From positions 1-6,748 of the forward strand of contig DATHWB010000036.1 in NCBI GenBank assembly GCA_035460965.1: DNA of 6,748 bases. Reading direction: 5' to 3'. This document shows, piece by piece, positions 1 through 5,470 of this stretch. The notes beneath the pieces are model-generated. The model was not told the DNA's origin. It saw only the letters and a list, made by a program, of their open reading frames with translations, and ran no database searches. Source of the DNA: DATHWB01 sp035460965 (GTDB taxonomy: Bacteria > Actinomycetota > Acidimicrobiia > Spongiisociales > ZC4RG35). Both the position numbers and the translations under genes were made by a program. Numbering within the stretch: the first letter of the stretch is position 1; the number at the start of each line of letters is the position of its first letter.

Positions 1-299
1 AATATCGCCCGCTTATCCGCATCCGACAGTGTGAACTCGGTCGTGGTCGTTGCTGCCTCAGTCGTGGTGGTCGTAGTCCCTTCCGTCGTCGTCGTAGGCG
101 CAGTCGAAGTAGTGGTCGGCTCCTCCGGTGCGGTCGAGGTAGTGGGGCTGTCCGTGGCCAGGATCGCGGAGCTGGGGTCGTGGTCATCGGCGTTTGATCC
201 AATCACACCGAGCACAAACACCGCCGCAAGGGCAATGAACCACCACCGTTTGTAGAAGGGCTTCGTCGTACCGGCGTCTGTGGGTGTGAGGTCGGTCAT
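1..299 (-). CDS. Membrane-anchored protein with Thr-rich linker (partial)
   Basis: This gene reads leftwards from ATG at 299-297 and runs off the left edge; 99 residues are visible. Residues 1-18 are polar and carry K13, K17 and R18. They precede one hydrophobic segment at about residues 19-34 (starting WWFIALAA), which fits a signal anchor with the N-terminus inside the cell. There is no lipobox cysteine. Residues 53-87 form a low-complexity linker of Thr runs broken by Pro, Glu, Ala and Ser. A less repetitive part then begins (FTLSDADKRAI), probably the start of an extracytoplasmic domain that lies outside the window. The start is supported by GGAGG six bases upstream. Thr-rich linkers after a membrane anchor are common in actinobacterial surface or secreted proteins. 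I do not recognise the family, and the functional domain is not visible. Being a real gene is likely; function is unknown. Confidence 0.8.
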   Translation of the reverse strand, partial: MTDLTPTDAGTTKPFYKRWWFIALAAVFVLGVIGSNADDHDPSSAILATDSPTTSTAPEEPTTTSTAPTTTTEGTTTTTTEAATTTTEFTLSDADKRAI

Positions 300-305
300 T
301 CCGTG

Positions 306-310
306 CCTCC
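306..310 (-). promoter_or_regulatory. Ribosome binding site of the Thr-rich membrane protein
   Basis: Read on the minus strand, GGAGG lies six bases before the ATG at 299-297. This is a strong Shine-Dalgarno match at normal spacing. It fixes the start codon of the left-edge gene and shows that this gene has a leader, unlike the neighbouring lhr. Confidence 0.7.
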
Positions 311-349
311 GTGTAGCGAGAGTCGGCTACCAAGAACATCGGGAACCAA

Positions 350-355
350 AACATA
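350..355 (-). promoter_or_regulatory. Possible -10 box for the Thr-rich membrane protein
   Basis: On the minus strand the hexamer TATGTT fits the actinobacterial TANNNT -10 pattern. It would give a leader of roughly 45 bases before the start codon. No -35 hexamer is visible at 16-18 bases upstream, where the sequence is a GC alternation. This is a weak candidate only. Confidence 0.25.
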
Positions 356-462
356 GGACCGTAGTCATTTCACGCGCGGCTAAGGGGTGAAGAAGACTCG
401 AAAGTGGATGCCCGATCAGGGGGGGGTTCAGGTTGTTTGCGGACGCCCGACTGTCAGCCAGC

Positions 463-699
463 TCAGGATCTGGCGTCGCGTAATCGAGCGACCGGATCAC
501 CTTCTGGGGCCGAGGTGGTCGACCTGGTGTATCGCATCGTCGTTTCGATGCGAGCGCGCCGCGCGAACTTGCACACGGCCGGCAGATCCTCGGTGGCGTC
601 AATCGCGGTCGTGAGAGCGCTATGCCGCAGCCGGTGAGTGTGGATTCGTCCGATGGCCGCTTCCTCGGCCATGTCACCCACCACTCCCAAACGAGCGCT
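463..699 (-). pseudogene. Tyrosine recombinase/integrase C-terminal remnant
   Basis: In this minus-strand frame, 78 codons lie between a TGA at 702-700 and a TGA at 465-463. They match the end of a tyrosine recombinase catalytic domain. The HRLRHS segment is box II (HxxR), followed by a helix beginning ALTTAID. RIETTMRYTR contains the nucleophile tyrosine (codon 531-529). The family pattern before it is G-H-x-x-I-E-T-T. Here both G and H are Arg, and the His position (codon 558-556, CGC) is one transition from CAC. The N-terminal core-binding domain, the first catalytic Arg and the Lys are absent: the frame is closed by a stop and lhr begins 55 bases beyond. A TTG at 690 could start a 75-residue product, but no ribosome binding site is evident. 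This is most likely a non-functional scar of an integrated element. The family assignment is fairly sure; the inactivity is inferred. Confidence 0.7.
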
Positions 700-741
700 T
701 CAGTAACCTGGCCTCGCTCGCGCATTCCCAAGGGCATCGGA

Positions 742-747
742 TACAGT
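742..747 (+). promoter_or_regulatory. Possible -10 box for leaderless lhr transcript
   Basis: TACAGT fits the actinobacterial TANNNT -10 pattern and ends seven bases before the GTG start of lhr. Transcription would therefore begin at or within about two bases of the start codon. There is no purine-rich Shine-Dalgarno sequence in front of the GTG, which agrees with a leaderless mRNA. No convincing -35 hexamer is seen. A single hexamer match can occur by chance. Confidence 0.4.
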
Positions 748-754
748 CGGCGAC

Positions 755-3700
755 GTGGGCGCCGACCATCCCCTCCAGTCGTTCTCAGCCGCCACCCGGG
801 CATGGTTCGAGGCTTCCTTCCGCGAACCGACCGACGCCCAGCGTCTCGGTTGGCCTGCCATCGCCTCTGGGGAACACACCCTCATCCACGCCCCCACCGG
901 ATCCGGCAAGACACTGGCGGCGTTTCTCGCCACGATCGATGTCCTCCTCGGCGAGCCGGAACCGCCACCGGAAGCCCGGTGTCGCGTGCTGTACGTCTCG
1001 CCCCTCAAGGCGCTCGCCCATGACATCGAGCGGAACCTGCGCGCACCGCTGACCGGCATCCGGCACGCAGCGGAGCGCCTTGGGCTCCCGACTCCACCCA
1101 CTCTGACGACGTTCCTGCGCACGGGTGACACCCCGGCGGTCGAACGGCGCCGGATGCAGCGCACCCCGCCCGACATCCTCATCACCACCCCCGAATCGCT
1201 CTACCTGCTGCTCACCAGCCAGGCGCGGGAGGCACTCCGTTCGGTGCGATGGGTGATCTGCGACGAGGTGCATGCAGTGGCAGGCACCAAGCGCGGCGCC
1301 CACCTGGCGTGCTCGCTGGAGAGGCTCGAAGAGATCACGGCACGTCCCCCACAGCGCATCGGACTCTCGGCCACACAGCGTCCCCTGGCGGTGACGGGGA
1401 GATTCCTGGGCGGCGGCACCCTCGACGACGGCGAGTGGCGTGAGCGACCGGTCACCCTGGTGGACGCTCCAGGTGAGCGCCGGCTCGACCTCGAGCTGGT
1501 CGTGCCCGTCGAAGACATGGATCAACCCGCCGAGCCCGATCCTCTCGATCCCGACGCCGTGCGCACCCGGTCGATCTGGCCGGCTGTCTATCCGCGAATC
1601 CTCGAACTGATCAACGCCCACCGGTCGACGATCGTCTTCGCCAACTCGCGACGCCTGGCTGAACGGGTGTGTGCCGAGGTCAACGCCCTCGCCGGAGCGG
1701 AGATCGCCCGCGCCCACCACGGATCGGTGTCGAGAGAACAGCGGGTCGACATCGAAGAGGCTCTCAAACACGGGCAGCTGCGAGCGGTGGTCGCCACGTC
1801 GTCACTGGAGCTCGGGATCGACATGGGCGCAGTGGACCTGGTCGTCCAGATCGAGTCCCCGACCTCGGTCACGGCGGGCCTGCAGCGGGTGGGACGGGCG
1901 GGTCACCAGGTTGGAGCCGTGTCCACCGCCAAGCTCTTCCCGAAGTACCGGGGTGACCTGCTGCTGGCCACCGTGCTGGCCGACAGGATGAGACGGGGAC
2001 TGGTGGAGCCCACGGCCATTCCGTCCAATCCGTTGGACGTCCTCTCACAGCAACTCGTCGCCAGCGTGGTCATCGAAGATCGCACCGCGGACCACCTCTA
2101 TGCGATGGTGCGACGCGCCGCCCCGTATGCCGACCTGAGCCGCCCGGTGTTCGACGCCACGCTGGACATGCTCGCCGGCCGGTATCCCTCGGATGTGTTC
2201 GCCGAGTTGCGACCCCGCGTGACCTGGGATCGGACGACGGGGACGGTGAGCGCCCGACCCGGGGCGCGTCAGCTCGCCGTCGCCAACGGCGGAACGATCC
2301 CGGATCGGGGGATGTTCCGAGTGGTCCTCCCCGATGGCGGAAGGGTGGGCGAGCTCGACGAGGAGATGGTGTACGAGTCCCGCGTGGGCGACGTGTTCGT
2401 CCTCGGCGCCTCCACCTGGAGGATCAGCGACATCGGACCGGACCGGGTCGAGGTCACTCCTGCCCCCGGCGAACCGGCCGCCAAGATGCCCTTCTGGCAC
2501 GGCGACGCCCCTGGGCGCCAACTCGAGACGGGTCGGGCGGTCGGCGAGTTCGTGCGGAAGCTCGGGTCCCAGGCACAGGACCAGGCCCTGGCCACCCTGC
2601 AATCGGAGTACGGCCTCGACGACTGGGCAGCGAACAACCTGGTCGCGTACCTAGGGGAACAGCGCGACGCCACCGGCGATCTGCCAACCGACCGGACGAT
2701 CGTCGTGGAGCGCTTCCGAGACGAGATCGGCGATTGGAGGGTGGTCGTGCTCTCCCCCCTCGGCGCCCGGGTGCACGCCCCGTGGGCGATGGCCGTCACC
2801 CAGAAGCTCCGCGACAGATTCGGGGCCGACGTCGACGTCATCTGGTCGGATGACGGCATCGCGTTTCGATTTCTGGACGCCGACGAACCGCCGACTGCCG
2901 CCGACGTCGTGCCGGATCCCGACGACGTGGAGGCCCTGCTCCTCGAGCATCTGGCGGACACGGCGATGTTCGGCGCCCGTTTCAGAGAGGCGGCGGCTCG
3001 CTCTCTCCTGCTTCCGCGCCGACGCCCGGGCCAGCGCACGCCCCTCTGGCTCCAGCGCAGGCGCGCCGCCGACCTCCTAGGGGTGGCGCGTCGGTTCGGG
3101 AACTTCCCCGTGGTCCTCGAGACCTACCGCGAGATCCTGCGGGACGACTTCGACCTCCCCGCCCTACAGGAGGTCCTCAGGTCGGTGCGCGACCGCACGA
3201 TCCGTCTGGTCGAAGTCGAGACGAGATCCCCGTCCCCGTTTGCCTCGTCGCTGCTGTTCGCGTTCGTGGCGTCGTTCCTCTACGAGGGCGACACGCCCCT
3301 GGCCGAGCGGCGGGCAGCCGCCCTCACCCTGGACCGCGAGTTGTTGCGTGAACTCCTCGGTGAAGGCGAGCTACGTGAACTGCTCGACCCGGAACTCGTG
3401 AGTCGAGTCGAACTCGAACTGCAGTCGCTGACCGACGAGCACCGGATCGCCGGCCCTGACGCTCTCCACGACCTACTCAGGACGCTCGGTCCGCTCACGG
3501 TCGAGGAACTGCAGGACCGGGCCCGTGTCGACGTTCGCCCGCTCGTCGACGAGTTGGAGCGGAACCGCCGGGCGGTGCCCATCCACTGGCAGGGGAAACC
3601 GATGTGGGCGGCCATCGAAGACATGGCGCGCCTGCGGGACGGACTCGGCATCCAACCGCCGCCAGGCGTGCCTTCGTCGTTCCTCGAACCCGTCGAGGAT

Positions 3701-5158
3701 CCGCTCGGAGACGTGCTCGGGCGATTCGCCCGCACTCGCGGGCCGTTCACCGAGGACGAGGCGACGAGTGCGCTGGCGCTGCCGGCGGGAGTGGTTCGCT
3801 CCGGTCTGCAGCGGCTCGAGGCCGAGGGCCGGGTGCTTCCCGGGGGCTACCGACGGGGAGGTACCGGCCGTGAGTGGGTGGACGCCGAGGTACTGCGCCG
3901 GCTCAAGCGCAGGTCGCTCACCGCCCTCCGAGCGGAGATCGAGCCGGTTCCACCGCATGCTCTCGGCCGATTCCTCCCGGAATGGCAGGGCGTGGCACCG
4001 GAACCGCCCCACGGCATGTCCGCCGTCGTCGAGGCGATCTCCCGGCTGGAAGGAGCGGCAGTCCCCGCCTCGGTGCTGGAGCGCGACGTCCTGGCGTCCC
4101 GCGCCTTCGATCCGTCGTCCGCGCTCGACCGGCTGGCGATGGAGGGCCGCCTCGTGTGGGTGGGGCGCGGCTCCATCGGAAACCGGGACGGTCGGGTGGC
4201 TCTCTTCCGCCGAGAGCGGCTGGGCGCACTGTGGACCGCGCCTACCGGCGACCCCCCTACCTCGCAGGTGCATGACGCCCTACGGCAACATCTCGCCAGT
4301 CGAGGTGCCAGCTTCTTCCATGGCCTGTATCAGGGTGCGGGAGGAGGCGATCCCGAACTTCTCCTCGACGCCCTGTGGGATCTCGTCTGGTCGGGCGAGG
4401 TCACCAACGACTCGTTTCAGCCCCTGCGCGCCTTCACCGCGCGTCGACCCGCAGGGCGTTCCCGCGGTCGACCGGGTCTCCCGTCCACCTATCCGCCCCA
4501 CGCAGCAGGGCGGTGGTCGCTGGTTCGCCACGTCCTCGAGGAGTCAGGCGGTTCGGTGACCGACACGATGCGAGCGACGGCGTGGGCCGACGTGCTGATC
4601 GATCGTCATGGTGTCGTGACTCGGGCGGGTGTGGCGCCGGAGTCGGTGCGGGGCGGATTCACCTCCGTGTACCCGGTCCTTCAGCGGATGGAGGAGACCG
4701 GACGGGTGCGCCGTGGATACTTCGTGGAGGGGATGGGGGGAGCGCAGTTCGCCGCCCCTGGGGCGGTGGACCGCCTCCGGTCACCCTCCGGCGGTCGCAC
4801 GGTCGTGCTCGCCGCCACCGATCCGGCGAGTCCGCACGGCACGGTCCTGCCGTGGCCCGAGCTCCCGGAGGGCCGCTTGGGACGGGTGGCCGGGGCCTAC
4901 GTGGTCATGCACGAGGGAAAGCTGGTGGCGTTCTTCGACGGTCGACATCTCCGCGTCCTCGATCAGGATCCAGACCTGCGCGAATCGATCGGCGCCGCCC
5001 TGGCGTCGATAGCCTCCCGCCACCGGTCGTTCAGGGTCGACCGGGTGGACGGGTCGCCGATCCACGGCTCGCCTTGGGGGCTGGCCCTGTCGCAGGCGGG
5101 ATTCGCCGCCACCTCACGAGGTCTCGCATACCGCGGCCGGCGCGATGCCCGAAGGTGA
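755..5158 (+). CDS. lhr: Lhr-type ATP-dependent DNA helicase
   Basis: This 1467-residue protein is a full-length Lhr, a cytoplasmic superfamily 2 DNA helicase/translocase (about 1500 residues is usual) involved in DNA repair. Motif I is APTGSGKT (46-53), Ia VSPLKAL (81-87), Ib TTPESL (144-149), II DEVH (170-173) and III SAT (205-207). RecA2 carries IVFANSRR (293-300), motif V at 346-363 and motif VI QRVGRAGH (377-384). The MPFWHGD segment (578-584) fits the Lhr core segment whose tryptophan stacks on DNA in the mycobacterial enzyme. The C-terminal part (about 860-1467) has winged-helix-like segments and Lhr hallmarks such as LPEWQGV (1074-1080), GYFVEGMGGAQF (1321-1332) and ATDPASP (1354-1360). 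In other bacteria this region oligomerises, and in E. coli it has been reported to have uracil-glycosylase activity. GTG 755 is the only start candidate after the in-frame TAA at 704-706 and gives the normal N-terminus. No internal stop or frameshift is seen. A nei2 stump overlaps its 3' end. Confidence 0.96.
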   Translation: MGADHPLQSFSAATRAWFEASFREPTDAQRLGWPAIASGEHTLIHAPTGSGKTLAAFLATIDVLLGEPEPPPEARCRVLYVSPLKALAHDIERNLRAPLTGIRHAAERLGLPTPPTLTTFLRTGDTPAVERRRMQRTPPDILITTPESLYLLLTSQAREALRSVRWVICDEVHAVAGTKRGAHLACSLERLEEITARPPQRIGLSATQRPLAVTGRFLGGGTLDDGEWRERPVTLVDAPGERRLDLELVVPVEDMDQPAEPDPLDPDAVRTRSIWPAVYPRILELINAHRSTIVFANSRRLAERVCAEVNALAGAEIARAHHGSVSREQRVDIEEALKHGQLRAVVATSSLELGIDMGAVDLVVQIESPTSVTAGLQRVGRAGHQVGAVSTAKLFPKYRGDLLLATVLADRMRRGLVEPTAIPSNPLDVLSQQLVASVVIEDRTADHLYAMVRRAAPYADLSRPVFDATLDMLAGRYPSDVFAELRPRVTWDRTTGTVSARPGARQLAVANGGTIPDRGMFRVVLPDGGRVGELDEEMVYESRVGDVFVLGASTWRISDIGPDRVEVTPAPGEPAAKMPFWHGDAPGRQLETGRAVGEFVRKLGSQAQDQALATLQSEYGLDDWAANNLVAYLGEQRDATGDLPTDRTIVVERFRDEIGDWRVVVLSPLGARVHAPWAMAVTQKLRDRFGADVDVIWSDDGIAFRFLDADEPPTAADVVPDPDDVEALLLEHLADTAMFGARFREAAARSLLLPRRRPGQRTPLWLQRRRAADLLGVARRFGNFPVVLETYREILRDDFDLPALQEVLRSVRDRTIRLVEVETRSPSPFASSLLFAFVASFLYEGDTPLAERRAAALTLDRELLRELLGEGELRELLDPELVSRVELELQSLTDEHRIAGPDALHDLLRTLGPLTVEELQDRARVDVRPLVDELERNRRAVPIHWQGKPMWAAIEDMARLRDGLGIQPPPGVPSSFLEPVEDPLGDVLGRFARTRGPFTEDEATSALALPAGVVRSGLQRLEAEGRVLPGGYRRGGTGREWVDAEVLRRLKRRSLTALRAEIEPVPPHALGRFLPEWQGVAPEPPHGMSAVVEAISRLEGAAVPASVLERDVLASRAFDPSSALDRLAMEGRLVWVGRGSIGNRDGRVALFRRERLGALWTAPTGDPPTSQVHDALRQHLASRGASFFHGLYQGAGGGDPELLLDALWDLVWSGEVTNDSFQPLRAFTARRPAGRSRGRPGLPSTYPPHAAGRWSLVRHVLEESGGSVTDTMRATAWADVLIDRHGVVTRAGVAPESVRGGFTSVYPVLQRMEETGRVRRGYFVEGMGGAQFAAPGAVDRLRSPSGGRTVVLAATDPASPHGTVLPWPELPEGRLGRVAGAYVVMHEGKLVAFFDGRHLRVLDQDPDLRESIGAALASIASRHRSFRVDRVDGSPIHGSPWGLALSQAGFAATSRGLAYRGRRDARR

Positions 5159-5285
5159 CACGTCGGTCTTCGCCGACCACGAGCGCCAACCGGCGCCGTT
5201 GCGACTCGGGGGGATCCTCGACTACGCCCCGCCACTCATCGGCGGGAGGAAGTACACCTCGGAGTCGGCGCTCAACGGTTCGTAG
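5145..5285 (+). pseudogene. Nei2/Fpg DNA glycosylase 5' remnant
   Basis: An ATG overlapping the lhr stop by 14 bases begins a 46-codon frame that starts MPEGDT, the N-terminus of endonuclease VIII (Nei/Fpg) glycosylases. In that family Pro2 is the Schiff-base nucleophile and Glu3 is catalytic after Met removal. From residue 7 (base 5163) the frame no longer resembles Nei: it should enter an Ala/Leu/Arg-rich helix, but it reads SVFADHERQPAP. It then crosses into the antisense of the moaD-like gene and stops at TAG 5283-5285. No Nei sequence is visible in the other two forward frames either. In actinobacteria such as Mycobacterium, nei2 directly follows lhr (Rv3296-Rv3297), so the position fits. 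I read this as a deletion that kept only the first 18 bases of nei2. A chance MPEGDT or an unknown short peptide cannot be excluded. Confidence 0.65.
5162..5177. terminator. Weak hairpin between convergent genes
   Basis: GTCGG (5162-5166) and CCGAC (5173-5177) can pair around a six-base TCTTCG loop just after the lhr stop and before the 3' end of the moaD-like gene. The stem is only five base pairs and no T run follows on either strand. It could contribute to bidirectional termination, but it is short enough to be chance. Confidence 0.2.
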
Positions 5286-5470
5286 TCGGCGTTGCTCATC
5301 ACCTCTCCGTCGATCGCCACGCTCATCCCCTCCCCGAGCCGCGCCGCCAACTGGGGGAAGCGGTCCTGGATGACTGCAACCAGTTCGGCGACCGTGGACA
5401 CGTCGACGTCGATCGATTCGACCCCGCCCGCCAAGCGCCGCTGATCACTCGAAAGACGGACTCGAGCCAT
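5222..5470 (-). CDS. MoaD/ThiS-family ubiquitin-like sulfur carrier
   Basis: This 82-residue protein has the size and pattern of a MoaD/ThiS beta-grasp protein: an N-terminal strand, a helix around TVAELVAVIQDRFPQLAARL, AIDGEVM, then the C-terminal EVYFLPPMSGGA. In this family the terminal Gly-Gly is adenylated and thiocarboxylated to carry sulfur, for example by MoaD for molybdopterin synthesis. Here Gly-Gly is followed by one extra Ala before the TAG at 5224-5222, so the canonical free C-terminus is missing. The ATG at 5470 lies inside the upstream molybdenum-hydroxylase gene (26-base overlap) and has no clear ribosome binding site of its own, which suggests translational coupling. The context points to a role in cofactor supply for that enzyme. 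A different sulfur-transfer role is possible. Calling it moaD would be too specific. Confidence 0.85.
   Translation of the reverse strand: MARVRLSSDQRRLAGGVESIDVDVSTVAELVAVIQDRFPQLAARLGEGMSVAIDGEVMSNADYEPLSADSEVYFLPPMSGGA

Larger units (their letters stand above)
300..754. other. Intergenic region between divergent genes
   Basis: These 455 bases separate the leftward membrane-protein gene from the rightward lhr gene. The left part (300-400) is less GC-rich than its surroundings and holds the ribosome binding site and a possible -10 box of the left gene. The middle (463-699) holds a decayed tyrosine recombinase C-terminus on the minus strand. The right end holds a TANNNT hexamer just before lhr. 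An eight-base G run lies at 419-426. I see no tRNA, no CRISPR-like repeat and no direct repeats that would mark attachment sites. Other open frames here look like chance frames in GC-rich DNA. Confidence 0.7.

Noticed and set aside
419..426. Run of eight G residues, a possible slippage or phase-variation tract
   Set aside because: It lies outside any supported coding region or mapped promoter, so slippage would have no visible effect.
300..754. tRNA or attachment site expected near an integrase remnant
   Set aside because: No tRNA-like cloverleaf, T-arm motif or flanking direct repeat could be found by eye.
327..803. 158-codon minus-strand open frame overlapping the integrase remnant and the lhr start
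   Set aside because: It is out of frame with the recognisable integrase sequence, has Arg/Pro/Ser-rich composition typical of chance GC-rich frames, and overlaps the true lhr N-terminus.
3525..4559. 344-codon plus-strand open frame inside lhr
   Set aside because: It is a shifted frame of a gene with clear Lhr homology. Its product is an Arg/Ser/Pro-rich string with no recognisable domain.
5187..5201. Imperfect palindrome CAAC...GTTG around GGCGCC
   Set aside because: The stem is interrupted and the loop too tight for a good hairpin. GGCGCC palindromes are common in GC-rich DNA.
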